This document shows positions 1-10,343 of a stretch of 64,000 bases of DNA, piece after piece (position 1 is the first letter of the stretch; each line of letters opens with the position of its first letter). This DNA is from Nocardioides jiangsuensis (GTDB lineage Bacteria; Actinomycetota; Actinomycetes; Propionibacteriales; Nocardioidaceae), in the NCBI RefSeq assembly GCF_019679455.1, contig NZ_JAIEZQ010000002.1, positions 434,001-498,000 on the forward strand. The letters are read 5' to 3'. The notes under the pieces were generated by a model that worked only from the letters and a program-made list of their open reading frames with translations, searched no databases and was not told where the DNA came from. The position numbers were made by a program, and so were the translations under genes.

Positions 1-2
1 CG

Positions 3-1549
<1,547 letters not shown>

Positions 1550-1553
<4 letters not shown>

Positions 1554-2470
1554 GCAGACCCGACGTCGAGCGTCGCGCCGCCGACCTGCGGGCCGAGCGG
1601 GTGCCCTACGTGCACGCCACCGTGGTGCTCGCGGAGCGGCCCACGTCGGCCAAGCCCGGCGACGAGGCGATCGTGTTCGCCGACGGCACCATCGAGGGCT
1701 TCGTCGGAGGGACCTGCGCGGAGTCGACGGTGCGCGCGCAGGGCATCGCGCTGCTCGACTCCGGGGAGCCGCTGCTGCTGCGGATCAGCCCGACGCCGGA
1801 GCCGGAGCAGGAGGCGCCCCGCGCGGACCGGCTGACCGTGCACAACCCCTGCCTGTCGGGCGGGACGCTCGAGATCTTCCTGGAGCCGGTCGTGCCGGCA
1901 CCGCTGCTGGTGGTGCACGGGGAGAGCCCGATCGCGGCCGCCCTCGCCTCCCTGGGCGAGCGGCTCGGCTACCAGGTGCGGGCGGGTGCCGGCGCGGACC
2001 CCGCCGAGGCGGCCGCCGTCGTCTGCGCCTCGCACGGCCGGGACGAGGAGGAGGCCCTCGAGAAGGCGCTGCGGAGCGGGGTGGCCTACGTGGGCCTGGT
2101 CGCCAGCCGCAAGCGCGGTGAGGCCGTGGTCGGTTCCCTCGACGTGGACGAGGTCGCGCGGGCACGGGTGCACACCCCGGCCGGGCTCGACATCGGCGCG
2201 CGCACCGCCGAGGAGGTGGCGCTGTCGATCCTGGCCGAGATCGTCGCGGAGCGCCGCCGTACCTCGGGCCGCCCGGTCGAGGGGCGCACCGCCGAGACGC
2301 CGGAGGCGGCCGAGCAGACCGGTACGGCGACCGACCCGGTGTGCGGGATGACGGTGGCGACCGTGGAGACGTCGCTGCACCTGGACCACGACGGCGTGCG
2401 GTACTGGTTCTGCGGGACCGGCTGCCTGCGGGCGTTCGCGGCCGACCCGGGCGGGTACCTCGCCTCGTGA
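1550..2470 (+). CDS. XdhC/CoxF-family maturation protein with C-terminal YHS domain
   Basis: A 306-residue protein starting at a GTG that overlaps the coxL stop (GTGA), so translation is probably coupled. The N-terminal part (about residues 20-65: HATVVLAERPTSAKPGDEA, GFVGGTCAES) is the XdhC/CoxI N-terminal domain. The middle (about 120-230) is the Rossmann-type XdhC C-terminal domain. This family, which includes CoxF, helps insert the sulfurated molybdenum cofactor into hydroxylases. Residues 260-306 form a YHS domain with C265 in PVCGM and the pair C288/C292 in FCGTGC. YHS domains are Cys-rich and often found next to copper-handling modules. A role in supplying copper to the CoxL Mo-Cu centre is inference. 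Confidence 0.85.
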
Positions 2471-3387
2471 CCCGGCACCTTCCCGTGGGCGGTGGGGGGA
2501 GCGACCTCACGCGCCTGGTCCCGGACATCGCCACCCTCCGCGCGGGGCTGGAGAGCACCGGCTACCTGACCGACGAGGGGCTCGCGACCGCGCTGTTCTG
2601 CGCCGTCCGGCTGCCCCAGCCGATCCTGCTCGAGGGGGAGGCGGGGGTCGGCAAGACCCAGGCCGCCAAGTCGCTGGCCCGGATGCTGGGCACGCCGCTG
2701 GTCCGGCTCCAGTGCTACGACGGGATCGAGGCCGCGGAGGCGCTGTACGAGTGGAACTACCCCCGGCAGCTGCTGGCGATCCGGCTCGCGGAGGCCGAGG
2801 GGACGCACCTGCGCGAGTCCGACCTGTTCGGGCCGGACTACCTGGTGGAGCGGCCGCTGCTCCAGGCGGTGCGGCACCCGGGACCGCTGCCGGTGGTGCT
2901 CCTGATCGACGAGGTCGACCGGGCCGACGAGGAGTTCGAGGCGTTCCTGTTCGAGCTGCTCGCGGAGGGCGCGATCACGATCCCCGAGATCGGGACGGTC
3001 AAGGCCGCGGTGCCGCCGCTGGCGGTGCTCACCTCGAACCGCACGCGCGACCTGCACGACGCGCTGAAGCGTCGGTGCCTCTACCACTGGATCGACTACC
3101 CCGGGGTCGCGCGGGCCGCGGAGATCATCCGCCTGCACGTGCCGTCCGCAGCCGAGGAGCTCACCGTCGGGGTGGCCGGGGCCGTGCAGCGGCTGCGCAG
3201 CCTCGACCTGCAGAAGCCGCCCGGGGTCGCCGAGGCGATCGACTGGGTGGGGGCGCTGTCCCTGCTCGGGGTGTCCCGGCTCGACCCCGCCGTCCTGGGC
3301 GGCACGCTCGGGTCCGCCCTGAAGTACCGCGAGGACCTCGACGTGGCGGTGGACCGCGGCGTGGCCTGGGTGGCCGGCGGTGACTGA
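2467..3387 (+). CDS. coxD: MoxR-family AAA+ ATPase (CoxD type)
   Basis: A 306-residue AAA+ ATPase of the MoxR family. The GTG start overlaps the previous stop as GTGA. The Walker A motif GEAGVGKT lies near residues 57-64 and the Walker B motif LLIDEVDRADEEFE near 145. In carboxydotrophs CoxD is a membrane-associated MoxR chaperone needed to build the copper-sulfur part of the active site. It works with the VWA protein CoxE, encoded immediately downstream. Position and sequence fit that role here. The gene is full length for the family and overlaps coxE by 8 bases. Confidence 0.88.
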   Translation: MTRHLPVGGGGSDLTRLVPDIATLRAGLESTGYLTDEGLATALFCAVRLPQPILLEGEAGVGKTQAAKSLARMLGTPLVRLQCYDGIEAAEALYEWNYPRQLLAIRLAEAEGTHLRESDLFGPDYLVERPLLQAVRHPGPLPVVLLIDEVDRADEEFEAFLFELLAEGAITIPEIGTVKAAVPPLAVLTSNRTRDLHDALKRRCLYHWIDYPGVARAAEIIRLHVPSAAEELTVGVAGAVQRLRSLDLQKPPGVAEAIDWVGALSLLGVSRLDPAVLGGTLGSALKYREDLDVAVDRGVAWVAGGD

Positions 3388-4573
3388 GCGGCTCGCCCCG
3401 GACCTGGCCGGCCTCGCGGCCGGGTTCGGCGCCCTGCTGCGGGAGGCCGGGGTGCCGGCCAGCCCGGAGCGGTCGGCCCGGTTCGCCGCCGCCGTGGGGA
3501 TCGCCCGGCCCGGCGCCGTGCACGAGCTCTACTGGCTGGCACGCGTGACGCTGGTCGACCAGCATGACCAGCTCGATGCCTTCGACGTGGTGTTCCGGCA
3601 GGTCTTCGGTGGCCTGGCGGACGTCGCCGCGGACCGTGGGGACACCGCCGCGCCCACGCTCCCGCAGCGCCGCCGCGCGGGGCCCCGGGTCCGCCCGCGC
3701 GAGGGGGCGCCGGAGGGCGGGTCCGACGTACCGACCCCCACGTCCGCGGCCGGTGAGCCGCGGGAGGGGGAGGACGACGAGGCGCGGGTGCTGGTGACGG
3801 CGAGCGTCGAGGAGCGGCTGCGGCACAAGGACTTCGCCGAGTACACCGCCGAGGAGCTCGCCACCCTGCGCCGGCTGGTCGAGGAGCTCCGCGTGGTGGC
3901 CCCGCGGCGGCGGGCCCGGCGGACGGTGCGCGCGGCGAGCGGCCGCCGGCTGGACCTGCGCCGGACCCTGCGCCACTCGCACCGGACCGGCGGCGACCCG
4001 GTGCGCCGTGAGTACCGCCGGCGGCGCACGCAGCGCCGCCGGGTCGTGCTGATCGCCGACGTCTCGGGGTCGATGGAGGCGTACTCCCGGGTCTACCTGC
4101 AGCTGCTCCAGGGGGCGGTGCGCGGCGCGGGGGCCGAGGCGTTCGTGATGGCGACACGGCTGACCCGGCTCTCCCGGGCGCTGGCCACCGGGCACCCCGA
4201 CGTGGCCCTGGCCCGGGCCACCGAGGCGGCCCCGGACTGGTCCGGCGGCACCCGGATCGGCGAGGCGCTGAAGACCTTCGTCGACGTCCACGGCCGCCGG
4301 GGCATGGCGCGCGGCGCGGTGGTGGTGATCGTCTCCGACGGCTGGGAGCGGGCCGACCCGGCGCTGCTCGGGGAGCAGATGGCCCGGCTGTCCCGGCTCG
4401 CCCACCGGGTGGTCTGGGTCAACCCGCGCTCGGCCGCCGAGCGCTACGAGCCGCTGGTCGGCGGCATGGCCGCCGCACTGCCGTACGTCGACGTACTCGT
4501 CTCCGGCCACTCGCTGCACGCGCTCGAGGACGTCCTCGCCGCGATCGGCACCGGGCCGACCGCGGCGAGGTAG
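3380..4573 (+). CDS. coxE: VWA-domain protein, CoxE type
   Basis: A 397-residue protein with a C-terminal von Willebrand factor A domain. The metal-ion-dependent adhesion site motif DVSGSMEAY lies near residue 226, followed by TRIGEALKTF and IVSDGWERAD. The N-terminal half is helical with an acidic and proline-rich linker, as in CoxE/YeaD-like proteins. MoxR ATPases and VWA proteins work in pairs as metal-centre assembly chaperones, here presumably on CoxL. The GTG start overlaps the MoxR gene by 8 bases. It is the last gene of the visible cox operon and ends 3 bases from the convergent exporter gene. No coxG-like gene follows. Confidence 0.87.
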   Translation: MTERLAPDLAGLAAGFGALLREAGVPASPERSARFAAAVGIARPGAVHELYWLARVTLVDQHDQLDAFDVVFRQVFGGLADVAADRGDTAAPTLPQRRRAGPRVRPREGAPEGGSDVPTPTSAAGEPREGEDDEARVLVTASVEERLRHKDFAEYTAEELATLRRLVEELRVVAPRRRARRTVRAASGRRLDLRRTLRHSHRTGGDPVRREYRRRRTQRRRVVLIADVSGSMEAYSRVYLQLLQGAVRGAGAEAFVMATRLTRLSRALATGHPDVALARATEAAPDWSGGTRIGEALKTFVDVHGRRGMARGAVVVIVSDGWERADPALLGEQMARLSRLAHRVVWVNPRSAAERYEPLVGGMAAALPYVDVLVSGHSLHALEDVLAAIGTGPTAAR

Positions 4574-4576
4574 CCG

Positions 4577-6148
4577 TCAGTGCGTGACGGCCGGCTCCGC
4601 GGGAGCGGGCGCGCCGTCGTCCGCGGGCGCCTGACGCGTGCCGAGCGGGACCTCCTTGAGGAAGAACGCGACGGCGAGCGCCACGGCCACCAGAGGTACG
4701 GCGGTGAGGAACATGTCCCGCAGCGCGTCGCTGAAGGCGCCCGTCACGAGCCCGTGCAGCGGCTCGGGCAGGGCCTGGATCGCCTGCACGTTGTTCGCGA
4801 TGTCGTCCGTGCTCCCCGCCGGCGGTGTCTGCCCCGCGGGCAGCCCGGCCAGCGCGTCCGCCATGTGCACCGCGAGCCGGCTCGACAGGATCGCGCCGAA
4901 CAGCGCGGTGCCGAACGAGCCGCCCATCTGGCGGAAGAACGCCACCGAGGAGGTGGCCACGCCCATGTCGGAGCGGTCCACGGAGTTCTGCACGACCACG
5001 ATCAGCACCTGCATGGTGAGGCCGAGGCCCAGGCCCATGACGAACATCGCCAGCCCGGCGAACCAGTACGGCGTCGTGCTGTCGAGCGTCGCGAGCAGGA
5101 GCAGCGCCACGATCACCACGCTCGCGCCGAGGATCGGGTAGATCTTGTAGCGGCCGTTGCGGCTCATCAGCCGACCGGCGGTGATCGAGGTGGTGAAGAT
5201 GCCGACCACCATCGGGATCATCGCGAGCCCCGACTCGGTGGGGCTCATCCCGTCGACGACCTGCAGGTAGACCGGGATGAAGATCATCGCCCCGAACATC
5301 GCGACGCCGATCAGGAAGCCGAACACGTTGGCGATGGTGAAGATCGAGTTGCCGAACAGCCGCATCGGGATGATCGGCTCGCTCGCCCGGGTCTCGACCA
5401 GCACGAACAGCGCGGTCAGCACGGCGCCGGCGACGAGCAGCCCGACCGCGGTCCCCGACGTCCAGCCGAGGTCCGGCCCGGCCCAGGCGGTGTAGAGCAG
5501 GAAGGAGGAGACCGCCGCGACCACGGTGGCCGCGCCGAGGTAGTCGATGGTGTGGTCCCGTCGCACGTGCGGGATCTTCAGGGCGGCGGAGGTGACGACC
5601 AGGGCGACGATGCCGATCGGCACGTTGATGAAGAAGATCCACTCCCAGCCGGGGCCGTCGGCGAACCAGCCGCCGAGGACCGGGCCGAGCACCGACGAGG
5701 TGCCGAACACGGCCGCGAAGTAGCCCTGGTACCGGCCGCGCTCCCGCGGCGGGATGATGTCGCCGATCGTGGCCATCGCGAGCGCCATCAGGCCACCGCC
5801 GCCGAGGCCCTGGACGGCGCGGAAGGCGATCAGCTGCTCGATGTTCTGGGAGAACCCGGCCAGCAGCGAGCCGACCACGAAGGTGAGGATCGCGATCTGG
5901 AACAGCAGCCGCCGCCCGTACAGGTCGGAGATCTTGCCCCACAGCGGGGTGGAGGCGGTGGCGGTGAGCAGGTACGCCGTGACCACCCAGGACAGCTTGT
6001 CGAGGCCGCCGAGCTCGCTGGTGATCCGGGGCAGCGCGGTGCCGACGATGCTCTGGTCCAGCGCGGACAGGAACATGCCGACCATCAGGCCGCCCATCAC
6101 GACCAGGATCTGCCGGTGGCTCAGGTAGCCGTCTTTGTCGGGGGTCAC
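4577..6148 (-). CDS. DHA2-family (EmrB/QacA) MFS drug exporter
   Basis: A 523-residue integral membrane protein of the 14-helix DHA2 branch of the major facilitator superfamily. It starts MTPDKDGYLSHRQIL, then a first helix and the motif LDQSIVGTALPRI, followed by WGKISDLYGRRLLF, the MFS motif A loop. These proteins expel lipophilic or cationic compounds by proton antiport. The GTG start overlaps the stop of the upstream MarR gene by 4 bases, so the two form an operon in which the MarR protein very likely represses its own exporter. The substrate cannot be deduced. Confidence 0.9.
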   Translation of the reverse strand: MTPDKDGYLSHRQILVVMGGLMVGMFLSALDQSIVGTALPRITSELGGLDKLSWVVTAYLLTATASTPLWGKISDLYGRRLLFQIAILTFVVGSLLAGFSQNIEQLIAFRAVQGLGGGGLMALAMATIGDIIPPRERGRYQGYFAAVFGTSSVLGPVLGGWFADGPGWEWIFFINVPIGIVALVVTSAALKIPHVRRDHTIDYLGAATVVAAVSSFLLYTAWAGPDLGWTSGTAVGLLVAGAVLTALFVLVETRASEPIIPMRLFGNSIFTIANVFGFLIGVAMFGAMIFIPVYLQVVDGMSPTESGLAMIPMVVGIFTTSITAGRLMSRNGRYKIYPILGASVVIVALLLLATLDSTTPYWFAGLAMFVMGLGLGLTMQVLIVVVQNSVDRSDMGVATSSVAFFRQMGGSFGTALFGAILSSRLAVHMADALAGLPAGQTPPAGSTDDIANNVQAIQALPEPLHGLVTGAFSDALRDMFLTAVPLVAVALAVAFFLKEVPLGTRQAPADDGAPAPAEPAVTH

Positions 6149-6651
6149 GAGGTCTCCAAGGTGTTCACGGGGGTGGTGGGCGCCGGGGCTGTGCCGGGCG
6201 CGGGGGAGGTGCTGAGGTCGGCGTAGAGGCGGGCGAGGAGCACCCGCAGCTGCTCGCGCTCCGCGTCGTCCCAGCTCGCCAGCAGGCCCGACACGGTGGC
6301 GCGGCTGCGTGCGGCGCCCTCCTCGAGCAGCGTCCGGCCGAGGTCGGAGACGGCGACGCGGCTGGCGCGCCCGTCGTCGGGGTCGCCGGTGCGCTCGACG
6401 AGGCCGCGGTCCTCGAGCTGGCGGACCTGCCGGCTGACCGTGGAGGCGTCGAGCTCGATGTGGCAGGCCAGCGTCGAGAGCCGCAGCGGACCCTGGTGGA
6501 GCAGGGTCTTGAGCAGGATCAGGGCCGGCAGGTCGAGCTGGTCGCCGGGCTGGCGCTGCCGCAGCCGCCGGCCGAGACTCATCAGGGTGAGGATCACCGC
6601 CTCCTCGGCGGTGGCGGGCTCGGAGTACGGCGAGCCGGGGTCAGGTTGCAT
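6145..6651 (-). CDS. MarR-family transcriptional repressor
   Basis: A 168-residue winged-helix regulator of the MarR family. The recognition helix region (LACHIELDASTVSRQVRQLE) and the wing (RTGDPDDGRASRVAVSDLG) are clear. I chose the ATG at 6651, which has GAAGGA 10 bases upstream. A longer TTG-start reading would begin inside the palindrome at 6671-6687. The gene overlaps the DHA2 exporter by 4 bases (GTGA) and is transcribed first. The family usually binds a dyad in its own promoter and releases it when a ligand binds, so autoregulation plus control of the exporter is the expected circuit. Confidence 0.88.
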   Translation of the reverse strand: MQPDPGSPYSEPATAEEAVILTLMSLGRRLRQRQPGDQLDLPALILLKTLLHQGPLRLSTLACHIELDASTVSRQVRQLEDRGLVERTGDPDDGRASRVAVSDLGRTLLEEGAARSRATVSGLLASWDDAEREQLRVLLARLYADLSTSPAPGTAPAPTTPVNTLETS

Positions 6652-6670
6652 GCGCCAAGCATCCTTCAGA

Positions 6671-6687
6671 TTGCATGTGTCACGCAA
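6671..6687. promoter_or_regulatory. Probable MarR operator
   Basis: A 17-bp near-perfect dyad reading TTGCATG-TGT-CACGCAA (one mismatch between 7-bp arms). It lies 20 bp upstream of the marR ATG. Its size and spacing match MarR-family operators. A further half-site (TTGCATG) overlaps the marR start at 6646-6652. Confidence 0.6.
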
Positions 6688-6767
6688 GTTGTTTCGGCCA
6701 TCGCGGGTGTGATCTTGCCGACGTGCCCGCGGGAGCGCCGCGGACCCCCGGCACTAGGGTGTGCGCC

Positions 6768-8003
6768 ATGAGCACCGACAGCGCCGCGAAGACGGGCGTC
6801 CCGCAGCCCACCCTCGCCGACATCGAGGAGGCCCGCGACGTCCTCCGGGGCGTGGCGATCGAGACCCCGATGGAGGAGTCCCGCTGGCTCTCGGCGATCG
6901 TCGGGGGCCCGGTGTTCCTCAAGTGCGAGAACCTCCAGCGCACCGGCTCGTTCAAGATCCGCGGCGCGTACCTGCGGATGTGCCGGCTGTCGGAGGAGGA
7001 GCGCGCCGGGGGCGTCGTCGCGGCGAGCGCCGGCAACCACGCCCAGGGCGTGGCACTGGCCGCGCAGCTGCTCGGGATCAAGGCCACCGTGTTCATGCCC
7101 GAGGGGGCGCCGATCCCCAAGGAGAAGGCCACCCGCGGGTACGGCGCGGACGTCCGCTTCCACGGCAGCAGCGTCGACGAGGCGCTCGTGCAGGCGAAGG
7201 CGTTCGCCGCGGACACCGGCGCCGTGCTGATCCACCCCTTCGACCACGTCGACATCGTCACGGGGCAGGGCACCTGCGGCCTCGAGATCCTCGAGCAGTG
7301 CCCGGACGTGAAGACCGTGCTGGTGCCGACCGGTGGCGGCGGGCTGGTCGCCGGGATCGCCACCGCGGTGAAGGCGATGCGGCCCGACGTGCGCATCGTC
7401 GGGATCCAGGCGGAGGGCGCGGCGGCCTACGTCCGCTCGCTCGCGGAGGGTCACCCGGTGCCGCTGAGGTCGATGTCGACGATGGCGGACGGGATCGCGG
7501 TCGGCTGCCCCGGAGAGGTGCCCTTCCACGCGATCCAGGAGTACGTCGACGAGATCGTCACCGTGAGCGAGGAGTCCCTCTCGCGCGCGCTGCTGATGCT
7601 GCTCGAGCGCGCCAAGCTGGTCGTGGAGCCCGCCGGCGCCGCCGCGGTGGCCGCGATGCTCGACCACCCGGACAGGTTCGAGACCCCCGCGGTCGCGGTG
7701 CTGTCCGGCGGCAACGTCGACCCGCTGCTGCTGATGCGCGTGATCCGGCACGGCATGGCCGCCGCCGGCCGCTACCTGTTCTTCCGGGTCCGGATCCCGG
7801 ACCTGCCCGGCGGCCTCGCGAAGCTGCTCCAGGAGCTCGCCGACGTCGAGGCCAACGTGCTCGACGTGGTGCACGAGCGGACGGCACCCAACCTCAACCT
7901 CGACGAGGTGGAGGTGGCGATGCAGGTGGAGACCCGGAGCACCGCGCACGCCGACCGGGTGCTCGCCCGGCTCCGCGAGCGCGGCTACCGCGTCTCCGAG
8001 TAG
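6768..8003 (+). CDS. ilvA: Threonine ammonia-lyase with C-terminal ACT domain
   Basis: A 411-residue PLP-dependent threonine dehydratase that deaminates threonine to 2-oxobutanoate, the first step towards isoleucine or a threonine breakdown step. The PLP lysine is K63 in TGSFKIRGAY. The glycine-rich cofactor loop VPTGGGGLVAG and the substrate loop SAGNHAQG are present. Residues from about 330 on form one ACT domain (RVRIPDLPGGLAKLL), so the protein is the roughly 400-residue single-ACT form rather than the 500-residue IlvA with two ACT-like units. The ATG at 6768 lies 7 nt after a TAGGGT hexamer (6755-6760), which suggests a leaderless transcript. Confidence 0.92.
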   Translation: MSTDSAAKTGVPQPTLADIEEARDVLRGVAIETPMEESRWLSAIVGGPVFLKCENLQRTGSFKIRGAYLRMCRLSEEERAGGVVAASAGNHAQGVALAAQLLGIKATVFMPEGAPIPKEKATRGYGADVRFHGSSVDEALVQAKAFAADTGAVLIHPFDHVDIVTGQGTCGLEILEQCPDVKTVLVPTGGGGLVAGIATAVKAMRPDVRIVGIQAEGAAAYVRSLAEGHPVPLRSMSTMADGIAVGCPGEVPFHAIQEYVDEIVTVSEESLSRALLMLLERAKLVVEPAGAAAVAAMLDHPDRFETPAVAVLSGGNVDPLLLMRVIRHGMAAAGRYLFFRVRIPDLPGGLAKLLQELADVEANVLDVVHERTAPNLNLDEVEVAMQVETRSTAHADRVLARLRERGYRVSE

Positions 8004-8059
8004 GGCCCCGCGGGCCGGGTAAGTCGTCGGGGAGGTCCGGGCCGCCGTACGTCCCGGAA

Positions 8060-8120
8060 CAGACAGGTCGCCCGTGCCGGCAGGACGCTGGGCGTCCGCC
8101 GACACGGGCGACCGTGTCTG
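8060..8120. terminator. Large bidirectional hairpin between ilvA and greA
   Basis: Arms CAGACA-GGTCGCCCGTG (8060-8076) and CACGGGCGACC-g-TGTCTG (8103-8120) pair with one bulge. They enclose a second inner stem (CGGC-GGACG with CGTCC-GCCG). The element sits between two convergent genes and probably ends both transcripts. There is no T-run, as is common in high-GC actinobacteria. Confidence 0.75.
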
Positions 8121-8133
8121 GAGAGGTGAGGGG

Positions 8134-8637
8134 TCAGCCGGTGTACGGCACCGCCTCGACGATCTCGACCTTGAGCTCCTTGCCGTTCGGCGCCTCGTAG
8201 GTGACGGTGTCACCCTTCTTGAAGCCGATGATGGCCGCGCCGAGCGGCGACTGCGGGGAGAAGACCTCGAGGTCGTCGGTGGTGTCGGCCATCTCGCGCG
8301 CACCGAGCAGGAAGGTCTCGGTGTCGTCGTCGCCGACGAAGCGGGTGGTCACCTTCATCCCGGGCTCGACGACGCCGTCGTCGGCCGGGGTCTCGCCGAC
8401 CTCGGCGCGGCGGAGCATGTCCTCGAGCTGGCGGATGCGGGCCTCGGTCTTGCCCTGCTCCTCGCGGGCGGCGTGGTAGCCGCCGTTCTCCTTGAGGTCG
8501 CCCTCGTCGCGGGCAGCGCTGATCCTCGCAACGACCTCGCTGCGCACGGGGCCGCGCAGGTGCTCGAGCTCCTCCTGGAGCTTGTCGAACGCCTCCTGGG
8601 TCAGCCAGATCACGTTCTGCTCGCTGGACTGCGTCAC
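8134..8637 (-). CDS. greA: Transcription elongation factor GreA
   Basis: A 167-residue GreA that reactivates backtracked RNA polymerase by stimulating cleavage of the nascent RNA 3' end. The N-terminal coiled coil (residues about 1-80) carries the acidic tip region GDLKENGGYHAAREE. The C-terminal FKBP-like domain ends SPQSPLGAAIIGFKKGDTV. I chose the GTG at 8637 because GGAG lies 8 bases upstream and the sequence then opens with MTQSSEQNVIWLTQEAFDKL. The leader contains a small hairpin (GACCCC 8665-8670 with GGGGTC 8685-8690). It is a single gene, convergent with ilvA. Confidence 0.95.
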   Translation of the reverse strand: MTQSSEQNVIWLTQEAFDKLQEELEHLRGPVRSEVVARISAARDEGDLKENGGYHAAREEQGKTEARIRQLEDMLRRAEVGETPADDGVVEPGMKVTTRFVGDDDTETFLLGAREMADTTDDLEVFSPQSPLGAAIIGFKKGDTVTYEAPNGKELKVEIVEAVPYTG

Positions 8638-8759
8638 TTGTCGTGCTCCTACTGCTTGTTGGGAGACCCCGTGATGGTGCCACCGGGGTCGTTGAGGCAA
8701 GTAGATCAGTTTACCAAGCCGCCCCCGTGAAGGCCCAATCTCCGCGGGCCGGGCGGGGG

Positions 8760-9164
8760 TCAGCGGCGCTGGGCCTGTCCCTCGGCCACGCAGCCGAGGA
8801 GCTCGACGCTGGTGGCCTCGCGCTCGGTGCGGACCACCCGGGTCAGCGTGGCCGTCTCCGGGACGGACGGGCCCACGGGGAAGCTCAGCTCGCCCACGAC
8901 CGAGTGGTCGGAGGCCGACGCGCGCAGCAGGCAGGACGCCTCCACGTCGGCGCTGCGGCGGACCACGGTCACCCGGGCCTCCGCCGCGTGCTGCCCGCGG
9001 ACGTCGTACGTCACCAGCTCGGACTGCACGAGCGGGCGGCCGTGGTAGAGGATCACCCAGACCAGCCACCCCAGGAAGACCGCGGCGAGCACCGCGCTCG
9101 CGGCGACGAGGAGGGGTCGGCGTGACCGGCGTCCGGTTCCGTATCGGGTCGCGAGGTCGGTCAC
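8760..9164 (-). CDS. DUF4307 membrane-anchored protein
   Basis: A 134-residue protein of the actinobacterial DUF4307 family, function unknown. One transmembrane helix (about residues 18-40, [20 protein letters not shown]) follows a short positively charged N-terminus. The rest is an extracytoplasmic beta-rich domain with conserved Cys ([16 protein letters not shown]). I prefer the second of two tandem GTG codons: it lies 6 nt after the hexamer TAGAAT and gives the family-typical start MTDLATRYG. It is divergent from mca, an arrangement frequently conserved in actinobacteria. Confidence 0.82.
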   Translation of the reverse strand: MTDLATRYGTGRRSRRPLLVAASAVLAAVFLGWLVWVILYHGRPLVQSELVTYDVRGQHAAEARVTVVRRSADVEASCLLRASASDHSVVGELSFPVGPSVPETATLTRVVRTEREATSVELLGCVAEGQAQRR

Positions 9165-9170
9165 CACCCC

Positions 9171-9180
9171 ATTCTAGGAT
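9171..9180. promoter_or_regulatory. Overlapping divergent -10 elements of DUF4307 and mca
   Basis: The ten bases ATTCTAGGAT hold a rightward TAGGAT (9175-9180), 7 nt before the mca ATG. They also hold a leftward TAGAAT (9171-9176), 6 nt before the DUF4307 GTG. The two -10 boxes share two base pairs, so the two polymerases should compete. Confidence 0.55.
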
Positions 9181-9187
9181 TGACCGC

Positions 9188-10066
9188 ATGTTGCGCCTCA
9201 TGCACGTCCACGCCCACCCCGACGACGAGTCAAGCAAGGGTGCCGCCAGCACCGCGAAGTACGTCGCGGAGGGCGTCGACGTCCACGTGGTCACCTGCAC
9301 CGGCGGGGAGCGCGGGTCGATCCTGAACCCGAAGATGGACCGCCCCGACGTGCTCGAGAACATCTCCGAGATCCGGCGCCAGGAGATGGAGGCGGCCCGC
9401 GAGATCCTCGGCGTGCGCCAGGACTGGCTCGGCTTCGTCGACTCCGGCTGGCCCGAGGGCGACCCCAAGCCGCCGCTGCCGGAGGGCTGCTTCGCGCTGG
9501 TCCCGGTCGAGGAGGCGGCCGAGCCGCTGGTGCGGCTGATCCGCGAGTTCCGTCCGCACGTGATGACCACGTACGACGAGAACGGCGGCTACCCGCACCC
9601 CGACCACATCATGTGCCACACGGTGAGCGTGGCGGCGTTCGAGGCCGCCGGCGACCCCACGATGTACCCCGACGCGGGCGAGCCGTGGCAGCCGCTGAAG
9701 CTCTACTACCACCACTCGTTCCACCGGGACCGCACGCAGGCGCTGCACGACGAGATGATCGTGCGCGGGCTGACCTCCCCCTACGAGGAGCGGCTCTCGG
9801 ACTGGAAGCCCGACCCGGTGCACGCCGCCCGGATCACCACCCGGGTGCCGTGCGCGGAGTACTTCCCGGTGCGTGACCGGGCCCTGCTCGCGCACGCCAC
9901 CCAGATCGACCCCGACGGTGCCTGGTTCGCCTGCCCGCTCGAGGTCCACCAGCACGCCTGGCCCACCGAGGACTACGAGCTCGCGCGCTCGCTGGTCGAC
10001 GTGGAGACGCCGGAGACGGATCTCTTCGCCGGCGTCCGCGAGGCACTTGAGAGGATGGGGGTATGA
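9188..10066 (+). CDS. mca: Mycothiol S-conjugate amidase
   Basis: A 292-residue zinc amidase of the LmbE/PIG-L fold that cleaves mycothiol-toxin adducts. It yields a mercapturic acid for export and GlcN-Ins for recycling. The zinc motif AHPDDE is at residues 9-14, and a second metal-binding segment is PHPDH in [12 protein letters not shown]. Length and sequence fit Mca rather than the shorter-related deacetylase MshB, though the two families are paralogous. The ATG lies 7 nt after TAGGAT, so the mRNA is probably leaderless. The stop overlaps the next small gene as ATGA. Its presence marks the organism as a mycothiol producer. Confidence 0.92.
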   Translation: MLRLMHVHAHPDDESSKGAASTAKYVAEGVDVHVVTCTGGERGSILNPKMDRPDVLENISEIRRQEMEAAREILGVRQDWLGFVDSGWPEGDPKPPLPEGCFALVPVEEAAEPLVRLIREFRPHVMTTYDENGGYPHPDHIMCHTVSVAAFEAAGDPTMYPDAGEPWQPLKLYYHHSFHRDRTQALHDEMIVRGLTSPYEERLSDWKPDPVHAARITTRVPCAEYFPVRDRALLAHATQIDPDGAWFACPLEVHQHAWPTEDYELARSLVDVETPETDLFAGVREALERMGV

Positions 10067-10320
10067 GCACGCTGAGCACCACGCTGTGGGCCGTCGTCCT
10101 GCCCCTCGTCCAGCAGGGCCCGGACCCCGAGGACGTCAAGCCGGGCTGGCTCGGCTTCGGGGTCTTCCTCGCACTCGCCGCCGCGGTCGTGGTGCTGGCG
10201 TTCAGCTTCCGCAAGCAGCTGCGCAAGGCGAAGCAGCACTTCGAGGCCGAGGAGGCCGGCCCCGCCGAGGAGAACGACGAGGAGACCCGGCCGACCGAGA
10301 ACGGCGACACCCCCCGCTGA
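10063..10320 (+). CDS. Small single-pass membrane protein following mca
   Basis: An 85-residue protein of unknown function. One hydrophobic segment spans residues about 29-49 ([19 protein letters not shown]). It is followed by a basic stretch ([10 protein letters not shown]) and a strongly acidic tail rich in Glu. It overlaps the mca stop by 4 bases, so it is translationally coupled to the amidase. Small proteins of this design next to mca occur in other actinobacteria. Whether it anchors or assists Mca is not known. Confidence 0.75.
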   Translation: MSTLSTTLWAVVLPLVQQGPDPEDVKPGWLGFGVFLALAAAVVVLAFSFRKQLRKAKQHFEAEEAGPAEENDEETRPTENGDTPR

Positions 10321-10343
10321 GCGCCCCGAGCGCCCGGTGAGGG

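Noticed and set aside
6652-6687. Longer N-terminus for the MarR protein (TTG start at 6687)
   Set aside because: It would start inside the operator dyad. The ATG at 6651 has a proper ribosome site and the family's usual length.
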